Positions 47,244-57,955 of a stretch of DNA of 64,000 nucleotides are shown piece by piece (the first letter of the stretch is position 1; each line of letters begins with the position of its first letter). The stretch lies in the NCBI RefSeq assembly GCF_963678635.1, contig NC_087066.1, positions 37,641,755-37,705,754 on the forward strand. Reading direction: 5' to 3'. The position numbers were made by a program, and so were the translations under genes. Origin of the DNA: Symsagittifera roscoffensis. Its lineage: Eukaryota > Xenacoelomorpha > Acoela > Convolutidae. The notes below the pieces were generated by a model. That model ran no database searches. It was not told the origin of the DNA and was given only the letters and a program-made list of their open reading frames with translations.

Positions 47244-47699
47244 TTGATTTCAATTAATAATTCGCGTGTTTTAGATGCTTTAACTCCCAACCACTTTTTG
47301 CTTGAACAGTACGCCGCAAATTTTTCATCGCTCTCTCCCTGGGAATACTTCGATCATAAGAAAAGGTACGTACGAGCGCAGTCTTACGCTGACGCTATAT
47401 GGTCTTGTTGGCTACGAAAATATGTCCCCTTAATTAAGAAGCGTGCGAAGCGGAACACGCAACCTGACGTTGTTTCAAAAACGGGTGATCTCGTATGGGT
47501 GATTGAGCTCGACAGCCCGCGAGGATATAACCATCTCGTTCGCATCGTTAAACTTAACTACGGCAAAGACGGATGCACACGTTCCGCCCTCATCGAAACA
47601 GCCACGAGCGAAATTACCGGACCGTTAAGCTCGTCCCAGTTCTTCCGTCTTTGGGGGCGGAGGATGTCGCGGAGAAAAACTAAACGCGAAAGTAAATAA
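47244..47699 (+). pseudogene. BEL/Pao retrotransposon pol C-terminus (DUF5641-type)
   Basis: 151-codon ORF. It contains ALTPNHFLL near the start, then YVRAQSYADAIWSCWLRKY, then SKTGDLVWVIELDSPRGYN and GKDGCTRSALI. This order (LTPNHFLLG; WRRVQ..AD.FW.RW; GD.V.....PRG.W.LGR; G.DG..R) is the domain that follows the integrase in BEL/Pao elements. The integrase core, RT, protease and LTRs are absent, and the final RP..KL segment is altered (TGPLSSSQ). It is the longest open copy of three in this block family. It is a fragment, yet unbroken. Confidence 0.83.
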
Positions 47700-47739
47700 G
47701 AGTGAAAAGCTGGTTCTATAACAGGACTAAAGCCTAACG

Positions 47740-47800
47740 TATATGACACTGGTCAAACCGCCGGTCCATGAGGTTCAAGTCCCCCTATTCGCTAACCTTT
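47740..47800 (+). ncRNA. tRNA-like T arm (B box), function doubtful
   Basis: GGTTCAAGTCC is a perfect polymerase III B box. It is preceded by an anticodon-like stem ACTGG/CCGGT. No D arm or acceptor stem is convincing. Repeated in block 2. Possibly a SINE or tRNA fragment. Confidence 0.25.
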
Positions 47801-48217
47801 ATACATGTATACTCGAGGGGCTATAGACCCATTTGACCGTTTTACCGTTTTTTCTCACATATGACCTCCAAAAAAAGCAATTTGTCTTAAGAGCAATTAC
47901 CAGTGTTTTGAGAGTTTGCTTTGAGTTTGCAGCTACAAACTGTTGTCGTTATGAATAACTCAAAATGCTTTTGTTAATTGCTGAGAAATAATTGTTGTTA
48001 TTTCAGATGTTTCATTCGGTTATTTTTTGGTTTTTTTGAGATAATGACAGATTGGTGTGGGCACAAAACCGCTCAATTGGCTCAAGTGGTTTTTGGGCAG
48101 AATGGTTGTTTTGAGAAGTTTTAAAAGCCTAACAGAACATATTTGTTCATCTATAGGCCTGACAACCAATAAAATCTTCCTAATCGATCAGCAACTGACG
48201 TTTTTAGAGCCCATGAA

Positions 48218-48465
48218 CAGGGGCGGGTGTATGATTTTCTTGAGGGGCTGATTTTCAAAATGTTTTCAAAACAATTTTTGTCGATCTTTTTTTTTAAGAT
48301 TAGCCGAATTGATTTCCCGAGCTCTTCCAGATCATTAAAAAGACACTGTTCTTGCTTATTTGTTTGCGCCTCTAGCGAGTTTTCGAAAAACAGGCTGAAA
48401 AAGCGTTTTTTGCCCGCTCCCTGTTCAAAAAAAGTGTATATTGGCACCAAAAGGCCCGAGTAGAG
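48218..48465. mobile_element. hAT-type MITE (family D), block 1 copy, right end lost
   Basis: Left end CAGGGGCGGGTGTATGATTT with the family interior (GATTTCCCGAGCTCTTCCAG). The expected CCTAGATCCGCCCCTG end is not seen. Confidence 0.7.
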
Positions 48466-48508
48466 TATTGAATAGTTTTGTGGGGAAAAAATGGAAAAAG
48501 AGCCGTAA

Positions 48509-48719
48509 TTAAAAATAATTAGAAATTTGCCGAAAATACAAAAGTAGCTTCTGTTTTACTATTTCTCTTACAAGTAGTGTGTAAATGAAGAGGGCTAGGA
48601 AGAGGACGACGAAGATAATTATCATTGTGACGATCATGTGCCACCTGTAGTGCTTCCAGATGATGTGTTTGAAGGTCGCCCAGGGGGACGTGAACCAGAG
48701 GAAGGAGGTGGCCGGGCGG
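48509..48719 (-). CDS. Last exon of a ferlin-family gene (C-terminal membrane anchor), copy 1
   Basis: Ferlins are large multi-C2 proteins that drive calcium-dependent membrane fusion and repair, anchored by one C-terminal helix. This minus-strand segment reads RPATSFLWFTSPWATFKHII, a W-x5-RW linker, a ~22-residue hydrophobic helix ending ALFIYTLL, then a basic end to TAA at 48,509. The RPxTSFxWFxxP...W....RW motif right before the anchor is characteristic of ferlins. It is strikingly GC-rich against the background. The upper border is an acceptor, GATTGCAG|CC (AG at 48,721-48,720). No other ferlin exon was found in the window. Confidence 0.8.
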
Positions 48720-48739
48720 CTGCAATCAAGCACAATTTG

Positions 48740-48775
48740 TGATACAGTTCATGATACAGTTCATGATACAGTTCA
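48740..48775. repeat. 12 bp tandem repeat next to the ferlin acceptor
   Basis: Three perfect units of TGATACAGTTCA, about 20 bp upstream (on the gene strand) of the exon. Also present in block 2 at 52,492-52,527. Confidence 0.95.
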
Positions 48776-48924
48776 TGATGTACAATGATACTGACAGGCT
48801 ATGATATATCGAACAGTTTTATGATCAATTAGGAGATGATAGCAAGCTCAAGCTCCCGCATAAATTCCATGTAAATCCTTCCTATATAATACTTTAATAA
48901 CTTTTAAAACATTTTCAAAGATTT

Positions 48925-49262
48925 AAAGTATAGACGCTTGGATAGCCAGCGCGATAAACGCTTGGATAGATTAAAACACATTGACGTATGGGGATAGCAT
49001 CCCTCAAACGACAAACCAAACGATCGACGACTCAGCTGTAATTGTGTTATGTTTGTTATTCAAAATCGTATCAATGTAGTTCAATTTGAACATGAAGCGC
49101 TCTACTCATTGCAACTGAAGAAAAAACAGATTTTCGCTTAGGTTCAAAGAAGATTTTTTGCCTAGAGGCTGGCTAGAGTTCATTCTAGCAGGACACATCT
49201 TTTATAAAGAATCCGTGTTCGATTAAAACTTCGAGAAACTGCTCGGAAATCTGGAAGAACGA
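48925..49262 (+). pseudogene. TIR-domain pseudogene, block 1
   Basis: Aligns with the better copy at 56,768-57,327, but has lost the N-terminal strand and carries several stops (for example TAG in GCTTAGGTTCAA, TAG in GCCTAGAGG, TAA in GATTAAAAC). Retains the TTTTTT run where block 3 changes frame. Confidence 0.75.
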
Positions 49263-51032
49263 CTGAAAAGCTCAAATAGTTTACTCGTCTGACGGTCGTT
49301 GTTGAAAGTATTGTGAGCATGTATATTTTCTGAAAACATATAGTTCCGACCAGTTTTTTGCAACTTAAGTTTGAAAGAGACGAAAAAAACATCATGGAAG
49401 AATAAAGTTCCTTCTGACTTTAATGGTCGGAAAAAACTTTTCATATCTGTTTCAACCCAATCAGAGGAAAAGGTAGTGGTAGGCCAACAAGGCGAAAAGC
49501 CAACAGGCCGAAAACAAGATTATAATTCAAATAATCCGAAAATTATTATTGTTACGAAACATAACAACAGATTGTCCATGTTATTATGCAGTTGAGATTT
49601 AATTCTGATGAATTTACGTTAGTCCGAATTAAGTTCGACAGCAATTTTAAGTTACGTTTACTTGAATTAGTTTACCCAATGATTCATCAAGAAACATCAA
49701 AAGCTACTGAAAAGAAAACATCAAAAGCTACTGAAAAATTTGGCTTTAACCCGGCTTTCAAAACAGTTTAGAAGCGTTTCTAACATTCCGATTTTTGCTC
49801 TTGATTAAAATTTTGAGTAAAATACTTCTTACATCATAAATATAGCAAATTCTTGCATAAATCAGAGCGTTTATAAACTACCAGATGGCAAATTGTAATT
49901 TTAAGAGCATTTTCCGATACAAAACTTTTAAAATGTGTTTTTATATCAACTCATGAAGTAGCTTCGATTTCTATTTATTTCAATTTGGAATTTCTAATAC
50001 TTTCTTTTTAATCAGTAACTGATTGCTTCATGCTACAGGACTGTAACCGCAACCTAGAACCATCCAAGCTAAGGGTCGAGTAGTCTTTATCGGGATCAAA
50101 AAGGATCAAGACACGAACATTAATCTAGACGCAAAAGGCGACCTTGAGTCCTAAAAAAGAGAAGTGCTTAACAGAATAACCTAGTCTGGAATGTGGTAAA
50201 ATAAGGTAAATGCTTAATGTTTAGACAGGTTGAATATACTTTCATACATCCTCTGCAACTCGCAGAAACCTTAAGACTTTAGAAAAATGAAGTAATAGCA
50301 AAACATTCCTTCTTGGTTGACCTCGATGTAAACTAAAAATTGTTGATTAAAGAATTCTCAGAAAAGATTTAACAAAACAAAGCCTATTTGTTCCTTGTAT
50401 CAAAATTGTGTGACAAACTTTTTTTAGATAAAAGTTAAGGTGTCTTAGGTCCATTCAAAAGAGTCTGTTTCTTAATTTTGTTTGACTGATACCAGTTTTT
50501 TAATAAAAAAAGCTGATCTGATTTATCAAAACTGTACGATAAACAGTTTGCCATAAAAAAGAAAACTTTTTCCGAGTTTCGTAGATAGTTTTGGAATGAT
50601 TCTTCTACACTTTGTGTTGTGCATAAAAAGTGTAGCTCCTGTTTTTTCCGATACTTTTTTGATTTTTTTTTCAATTAGCCTCATCAGGGGGGACTGAAAA
50701 GGATGAAAAGACCTGACTAGCAAAGCAATTAAGCCTAATCAAATTTTGAAAATCAGAAGCGTTTTGTGAAAAAAAAACAATTTTGGTGACCTCGTAACTT
50801 TTCTCAAAACATGTTAATTTCGAAAGTTTCAAATGCGGCCGACTATAATCTAGGTTCTCTCCAAACTGCATGTTATAAAAGACAATTTGCTACCACAAAA
50901 GGTACCGCTAAACGATCTAGGAGTCACTGCAACTTAAATCAATAAAAATTTCGTGGGAAAAAGTGACGTCTTTCATTCGAGCGATGTTACTTGCTACATT
51001 GAATTTGCGCTTCGATTTTTGCGCTTCGACTT

Positions 51033-51148
51033 TGACCCTCATTGAAACAGCCACGAGCGAAATTACCGGACCGTTAAGCTCGTCCCAGTTCTTCCGTCTT
51101 TGGGGGCGGAGGATGTCGCGGAAAAAAACTAAACGCGAAAGTAAATAA
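51033..51148 (+). pseudogene. BEL/Pao relic, last ~40 codons, block 2
   Basis: Matches the end of 47,244-47,699 (LIETATSEITGPLSSSQFF), with the rest deleted. The deletion junction lies near 51,033. A tRNA-like B box follows at about 51,190-51,245, with a better T stem (GGGG/CCCC) than in block 1. Confidence 0.75.
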
Positions 51149-51683
51149 GAGTGAAAAGCTGGTTCTATAACAGGACTAAAGCCTAACGTATATGACACTG
51201 GTCAAACCGCCGGTCCATGGGGTTCAAGTCCCCCTATTCGCTAACCTTTATACATGTATACTCGAGGGGCTATAGACCCATTTGACCGTTTTACCGTTTT
51301 TTCTCACATATGACCTCCAAAAAAAGCTATTTGTCTTAAGGGTAATTACCAGTGTTTTGAGAGTTTGCTTTGAGTTTGCAGCTACAAACTGTTGTCGTCA
51401 TGAATGACTCAAAATGCTTTTGTTAATTGCTGAGAAATAATTGTTGTTATTTCAGATGTTTCATTCGGTTATTTTTTGGTTTTTTTGAGATAATGACAGA
51501 TTGGTGTGGGCACAAAACCGCTCAATTGGCTCAAAAAAACGTGCTATCAATTAGGTTTTTGAGCAGAATGGTTGTTTTGAGAAGTTTTAAAAGCCTAACA
51601 GAACATATTTATTTATCTATAGTCCTGACAACCAGTAAAATCCTCCTAATCGCTGAGCAGCTGACATTTTTAGAGCCCATGAA

Positions 51684-51935
51684 CAGGGGCGGATGTATGA
51701 TTTTCTTGAGGGGGCTGATTTTCAAAATGTTTTCGAAACAAATTTTGTCGATCTTTTTTTTAAGATTGGCTAAATTGATTTCCCGAGCTCTTCCAGATCA
51801 TTAAAAAGACACTGTTCTGGCTTATTTGTTTGCGCCTCTAGCGAGTTTTTGAAAAACAGGCTAAAAAAGCGTTTTCTGCCCGCTCCCTGTTCAAAAAAAG
51901 TGTATATTGGCACCAAAAGGCCCGAGTATTGAATA
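51684..51935. mobile_element. hAT-type MITE (family D), block 2 copy
   Basis: Same insertion as 48,218 (shared flank AGAGCCCATGAA), so it predates the block duplication. Confidence 0.7.
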
Positions 51936-51967
51936 GTTTTGTGGGGAAAAAATTGAAAAAGTGCCGT

Positions 51968-52262
51968 ACCAATTTGATACGACCACCAATTAGCTAGCCA
52001 CAGTTCAACTTGGAACGATTTTGTTGCGCGGAAAAATAGGCACGCATGAATTAATCGCGTTAACCCCTCAGCAAAACTTCAAAGCGCCTAATTTAGCCCA
52101 GAACATGGCCAATTTGGCAATTTTCAATAACCCAAAACTTTACAAAAAAAATATCTTTTTACATTGGAGCCGAGGAAATTGATGTCTTCATTGTGTTTTA
52201 AAAATTTTTGTCAACAACTTTTATTTCGATTATATTATTTCAAAATCTTTTCTCCCTTATAC
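51968..52262. mobile_element. Insertion unique to block 2, diverged family A type
   Basis: About 290 bp absent from the same position in block 1. Contains AATTAGCTAGCCACAGTTCA and CAGAACATGGCCAATTTGGC, as at 27,400-27,640. It must have inserted after blocks 1 and 2 separated. Confidence 0.7.
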
Positions 52263-52471
52263 ACAAATAATGAAAAATTTGCCGAAAATACAAAAGTAGC
52301 TTCTGTTTTACTATTTCTCTTACAAGTAGTGTGTAAATGAAGAGGGCTAGGAAGAGGACGACGAAGATAATTATCATTGTGACGATCATGTGCCACCTGT
52401 AGTGCTTCCAGATGATGTGTTTGAAGGTCGCCCAGGGGGACGTGAACCAGAGGAAGGAGGTGGCCGGGCGG
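52240..52471 (-). CDS. Last exon of a ferlin-family gene, copy 2
   Basis: Same protein as 48,509-48,719 through the membrane helix; the text up to LYFRQI is identical in translation. The insertion at 51,968 replaces the end, so the stop moves to 52,240 and the tail becomes different. The acceptor GATTGCAG|CC and the 12 bp repeat upstream are kept. Confidence 0.75.
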
Positions 52472-52679
52472 CTGCAATCAAGCACAATTTGTGATACAGT
52501 TCATGATACAGTTCATGATACAGTTCATGATGTACAATGATACTGACAGGCTATGATATATCGAACAGTTTGATGATCAATTAGGAGATGATAGCAAGCT
52601 CAAGCTCCCGCATAAATTCCATGTAAATCCTTCCTATATAATACTTTAATCACTTTTAAAACATTTTCAAAGATTTAAA

Positions 52680-53020
52680 GTATAGACGCTTGGATAGCCA
52701 GCGCGATAAACGCTTGGATAGACTATAACACATTGACGTATGGGGATAGCATCCCTCAAACGACAAACCAAACGATCGACAACTCAGCTGTAATTGTGTT
52801 ATGTTTGTTATTCAAAATCGTATCAATATAGTTCAAATTGAACATGAAGCGCTCTACTCATTGCAACTGAAGAAAAAACAGATTTTCGCTTAGGTTCAAA
52901 GAAGATTTTTTGCCTAGAGGCTGGCTAGAGTTCATTCTAGCAGGACACATCTTTTATAAAGAATCCGTGTTCGATTAAAACTTCGAGAAACTGCTCGGAA
53001 ATCTGGAAGAACGACTGAAA
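52680..53020 (+). pseudogene. TIR-domain pseudogene, block 2
   Basis: Near-identical to block 1, including the same stops, so the breakage preceded their duplication. Confidence 0.75.
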
Positions 53021-55613
53021 AGCTCAAATGGTTTTTTCGTCTGACGGTCGTTGTTGAAAGTATTGTGAGCATGTATATTTTCTGAAAACATATAGTTCCG
53101 ACCAGTTTTTTGCAACTTAAGTTTGAAAGAGACGAAAAAAACATCATGAAAGAATAAAGTTCCTTCTGACTTTAATGGTCGGAAAAAACTTTTCATATCT
53201 GTTTCAACCCAATCAGAGGAAAAGGTAGTGGTAGGCCAACAAGGCGAAAAGCCAACAGGCCGAAAACAAGATTATAATTCAAATAATCCAAAAATTATTA
53301 TTGTTACGAAACATAACAACAGATTGTCCATGTTATTATGCAGTTGAGATTTAATTCTGATGAATTTACGTTAGTCCGAATTAAGTTCGACTGCAATTTT
53401 AAGTTACGTTTACTTGAATTAGTTTACCCAATGATTCATCAAGAAACATCAAAAGCTACTGAAAAGAAAACATCAAAAGCTACTGAAAAATTTGGCTTTA
53501 ACCCGGCTTTCAAAATACTTCTTACATCATAAATATAGCAAATTCTTGCATAAATCAGAGCGTTTATAAACTACCAGATGGCAAATTGTAATTTTAAGAG
53601 CATTTTCCGATACAAAACTTTTAAAATGTGTTTTTATATCAACTCATGAAGTAGCTTCGATTTCTATTTATTTCAATTTGGAATTTCTAATACTTTCTTT
53701 TTAATCAGTAACTGATTGCTTCATGCTACAGGACTGTAACCGCAACCTAGAACCATCCAAGCTAAGGGTCGAGTAGTCTTTATCGGGATCAAAAACGATC
53801 AAGACACGAACATTAATCTAGACGCAAAAGGCGACCTTGAGTCCTAAAAAAGAGAAGTGCTTAACAGAATAACCTAGTCTGGAATGTGGTAAAATAAGGT
53901 AAATGCTTAATGTTTAGACAGGTTGAATATACTTTCATACATCCTCTGCAACTCGCAGAAACCTTAAGACTTTAGGAAAAATGAAGTAATAGCAAAACAT
54001 TCCTTCTTGGTTGACCTAGATGTAAACTAAAAATTAGTTTTTAAAGAATTCTCAGAAAAGATTTAACAAAACAAAGCCTATTTGTTCCTTGTATCAAAAT
54101 TGTGTGACAAACTTTTTTTAGATAAAAGTTAAGGTGTCTTAGGCCCATTCAAAAGAGTCTGTTTCTTAATTTTGTTTGACTGATACCAGTTTTTTAATAA
54201 AAAAAGCTGATCTGATTTATAAAACTGTACGATAAACAGTTTGCCATAAAAAAAAACTTTTTTCGAGTTTCTTAGATAGTTTTGGAATGATTCTTCTACA
54301 CTTTGTGTAGTGCATAAAAAGTGTAGCTCTTGTTTTTTCCGATACTTTTTTGATTTTTTTTTCAATTAGCCTCATCAGGGGGGATTGAAAAGGATGAAAA
54401 GACTTGACTAGCAATGCAATTAAGCCTAATCAAATTTTGAAAATCAGAAGCGTTTTGTGAAAAAAAAAACAATTTTGGTGACCTCGTAACTTTTCTCAAA
54501 ACACGAAAGTTTCGAATGCGGCCGACTATAATCTAGGTTTTCTCCAAACTGCATGTTATAAAAGACAATTTGCTACCACAAAAGGTACCGCTAAACGATC
54601 TAGGAGTCACTGCAACTTAAATCAATAAAAATTTTGTGGGAAAAAGTGACGTCTTTCATTCGAGCGATGTTACTTGCTACATTGAATTTGCGCTTCGACT
54701 TTGATTTTGATCATCAAATAGTTTAAAGGGCTCTTATTTATGAAGGGAAAAGAAAAGTTTTCAGGAATTTTCGTTTCCATGGAGAGCATTTGACTAGAGT
54801 AACAATGTGTACCTTAGCGCTGAGACCCATTTTTACTGTCAAAAATCATAGCTATTGGAAAGTCCAAGCCTCATGGACTGATTTTTTACTAGCTCTGTGG
54901 GTACTGCATATCTCAAAATTGGTTTGTTGCCATAGATAACCCATATTCAAAACAGTTTCTTTGCCTTTTGTTATAATTGGAGTGACAATAGAATTTTTTT
55001 CCAAAACAGCTAGTATTATGTTTTAATTTCTACCTAAAAGTGCTGCTAATTTGCAAACAACTTGGAAACTATTTATTTTTAAAGCCCGGTGTTCTTTTAA
55101 TCCTTATATAGTTAGCCGAGATCGATTATAGCCGTCAAATTTGATTAATTTTTCTCAAAAAAATGGCTTTTTTTAATTTTTCTAAATAATTTTTATGTTT
55201 TTGTTGAAGGTGCTGCAAGATTTCAAAAACGTTTTATTTCAGTTTTCTAAAATCGGCCCACTTCCAGAAAGCTAATGCGCAAACTGTTATTCTCTTATAT
55301 TGCATGGTTCAAAAAACGATCAAAAGTTCAAAGATTTCATGGTTCAAAACTTCAAAGGTTCAATTTATGGAGAAAATTTTCATTAGTTTCTTTCCGGCAA
55401 TTCCAAACTTGAAAAAAAATTAGCGCCATAGAAAACAAATGCCGAGAATTGCTTTACATTCTACATTACTTTTATTTTAGAGATAACTTCTTATTCTTTT
55501 TCTTACAAGGAATAAACGAAATTCTGATGATCCGTTTCCGGTATATTGTTGATGATTTTTTCTACATGATTTCATAAACGCTTTCCTCATTTAGAGGGCC
55601 CGCATTTCAGGTA

Positions 55614-55883
55614 ACGATTCGCTTGATTTAGAAGCTTTAACTCCTAACCATTTTTTGCTTGGACAGTATGCCGCAAGCTTTCCCTCGCTCTCTCCTTGGG
55701 AATAGTTCGATCATAAGAAAAGGTGCGTACGAGTTCAGTCTTACACTGACGCTATGTGGTCTTGTTGGCTACGAAAATATTGCCCTCATCAAAACATCCA
55801 CGAGCGAATTTACTCGACCGATCGTTAAGCTTGCCCCAGTTCTTCCGTCTTTGGTGGCGGTGAATGTTGCAGTGCAAAAGTAA
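55614..55883 (+). pseudogene. BEL/Pao relic, block 3, broken
   Basis: Recognisable EALTPNHFLLGQYAASF start, a stop in place of tyrosine near 55,705, then VRVQSYTDAMWSCWLRKY and a deletion that joins to a damaged end. The LLGQ here is closer to the family consensus than the LLEQ of block 1. Confidence 0.78.
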
Positions 55884-56265
55884 ACGCGAACGTAGATAAG
55901 AACAATTTGTCTCAAGGGCAAATACCAGTGTTTTGAGAGCTTGTTTTGAGTTTGCAGCTGTAACTTTTTGTGAAAGATTCAAAATGCTTCAAATTATCCG
56001 TTAAACAGAATTAATTGCTGAGAAAAATTGTTCTTGTTTCAAATGTTTGATTCAGTTATTTTTAGGTTTTTTGAGATATTGACAGATTGGAGCGGGCACA
56101 AAACGGCTCATTTGGTTTTTAAAAAATGTGCCCATCAAATAAATTTTTGAGCAGAATTGCTATTTTGAGAAGTTTTAAAAGCCTAACAGAATGTATTTAT
56201 CTATCTATAGGCCTGACAATCAATTAACTAATCGCTGAGCAACTGACCTTTTCAGAGCCCATGAG

Positions 56266-56565
56266 CAGGGGCGGCTGGGGGATTTTCTTGAGAGGGGCTG
56301 ATTTTCAAAAAGTTTTCAAAAGAAATTTTGTCGACCTTATCTTAAGATTGGCCAAATTGATTTCCCGAGCTATTCCAGATCGTTAAAAAGACACTGTTCT
56401 GGCTTTTTTGCGCCGCAACCGAATTTTGAAAAACAGGCTGAAAAAGCGCTTTTCGGCAGCTCCCCGCTCAAAAAAAAGCGTATATTGACACCAAAGGCCC
56501 CCTTAGAAAAAAATTAGGGTCAGTCGGCCAAAAATGGAGGTCTTAAAATAGTACCAAAGGAAATC
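56266..56565. mobile_element. hAT-type MITE (family D), block 3 copy
   Basis: Left end CAGGGGCGGCTGGGGGATTT at the same site (AGAGCCCATGAG flank). Extends further right than in blocks 1 and 2 (GGTCAGTCGGCCAAAAATGG). Confidence 0.7.
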
Positions 56566-56579
56566 GATTGTTATGTTTT

Positions 56580-56773
56580 GGTTCTAAAAATAAGAGTTGA
56601 TCATGGGCAGTGGGGAGGGGCAGTGAGGGCGTTCACCTTCAACGCCCTCCCCTCCCCTTACTTCAGTCTTGTCCATGATTAAGGGGGGGAGGGGCAGGGA
56701 CGGCATCTGCCTTCAACCCCCTTCCCCCCTTAATTCAGCCTTGTCCATCATCAACTCTTGTTTTTAGAGAACC
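56580..56773. mobile_element. Fold-back MITE, 194 bp, at the TIR exon border
   Basis: Left GGTTCTAAAAATAAGAGTTG and right end whose reverse complement reads GGTTCTCTAAAAACAAGAGT. The interior holds two further G-rich/C-rich inverted segments (GGGGAGGGG...CCCCTCCCC), so nearly the whole element can fold. Absent from blocks 1 and 2. Its right end supplies the TTGTTTTTAG|AGAACC that precedes the open TIR frame. Confidence 0.75.
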
Positions 56774-57327
56774 AACGCACAAGGAAAAGAATACTACCGG
56801 TCTTACTGGTCTAGTTGATCGAACTCACTATCAATTGAACCAAGTCCAACCGGCATTTCGCGCAGACCAAGTTACAGACACTTCAATCATGGTAATGGTG
56901 AGCTACAACTCGAATGAAAAACAAGCTGCGCGTCAGATTTATGCGACCTTGAAAGTCAGCGGGATAAACGCTTGGACCGACTGTTACAACTTCCCTCAAA
57001 CGATAAACAAAACGGCTGAAGACTCAACTGTAATTGTGGTATTTTATTCACAATCGTATCAAAATAGTTCAAACTGTGAACATGAAGCGCTGTACTCATT
57101 GCAACTGAACAAAAAACAGGTTTTCGCTTTAGTTCAAAGAAGATTTTTTGCCTCGAGGCTGGCTAGGGTTTATTCTAGCAGGACACCAAAACTACAACTT
57201 TTATGAAGAAACCGTGTTCGATTCTAACTTCGAGAAACTGCTTGGAAATGTGGAAGAAGGACTGAACGGCTCAGATGGTAAACTCGGAAAATATCGTGCT
57301 GAAACACGTGTATTACAACAAAAATAA
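56768..57327 (+). CDS. TIR-domain protein exon with one frameshift (best copy)
   Basis: TIR domains mediate innate-immune assembly or NAD cleavage. Open from 56,768: a linker, then IMVMVSYNSNEKQAARQI (strand A and helix), INAWTDCYNFPQ (strand B and loop), DSTVIVVFYSQSYQNSSNC (strand C and the SxxYxxSxxC segment), HEALYSL and QVFALV. At the T6 run 57,144-57,149 the frame must shift by one base to reach the conserved PRGWLGFILAG and a C-terminal helix, ending at TAA 57,325-57,327. The SYN...W.D...S..Y..S..C.....A...GWLG order matches the TIR-like family common in invertebrates. The usual catalytic Glu of NAD-cleaving TIRs may correspond to the E in CEHEAL; not proven. ATG-like starts inside are uncertain; an upstream exon is likely. 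Confidence 0.7.
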
Positions 57328-57955
57328 ACATAAAGTTCCAACCAGTTTTTTGCAACTGAAAATTAAAAGGGACGACAAAGAAAATCAAATATGTTTCAAC
57401 CCAATCAGAGGAAAAGCTTGAGATGGGTCAACAAGCCGAAAAGCCAACAAGCCGAAAGCAAGATTATTATTCCAATAGGCCAAAAATAATATTGTTACGA
57501 AACATAACAACAGATTTTCCATGTTATTATGCAATCGAGATTTAATTCTGACGAATTTACGTTAATCTGATGTAAGCTCGGCTGGAAGTTTAACGTGCGT
57601 TTTACTTGAATGTTAGTTTACCGTATGATTTATGAAAGCATCAAAAGCTACTGAAAACTTTGACTTTATCCCGGCTTTCAAAACAGTTCAGAAGCGTTTG
57701 TAACATCCAAGTTTTTGCTTTAGAATAGACGTTTGTCTAATATATAATTTTCATATAATAAATATATCAAATTTTGCATATTTTTGAGTGTTTATAAAAT
57801 ACCAGCTCGCAAATTGTAATTTTATGTGCATTTTCCGATGCAAAACGTTTTAAATGTGTATGTATATCAACTCAAGAAGTAGCCTCCAATTTCTATTTAA
57901 TTCAATAAAGAGTTTTTAAAAGTTTGTTTTTTAAACAGTAACTGATAGCTTCAAG

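Larger units (their letters stand above)
45385..50035. repeat. Amplified block, copy 1 (most complete)
   Basis: Begins near GTAACCTCGAATCATCCAAG. The same start recurs near 50,040, 53,737 and 57,966. Contents in order: non-coding left part, BEL/Pao relic (47,244), tRNA-like arm (47,740), hAT MITE (48,218), ferlin last exon on the minus strand (48,509), TIR pseudogene (48,925). 45,600-47,200 holds no recognised gene. Confidence 0.88.
50036..53730. repeat. Amplified block, copy 2
   Basis: Shorter than copy 1 because a deletion joins the left part to the 3' end of the BEL/Pao relic. Has its own insertion at 51,968-52,262. Sequence between features is near-identical to copy 1. Confidence 0.88.
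53731..57955. repeat. Amplified block, copy 3
   Basis: More diverged from copies 1 and 2 in its right half. Has a different middle: no ferlin exon, but a fold-back MITE at 56,580 and the most intact TIR domain. Confidence 0.85.

Noticed and set aside
47740-47800. Functional tRNA gene
   Set aside because: Only a T arm and one stem are convincing; the D arm and acceptor stem are missing.
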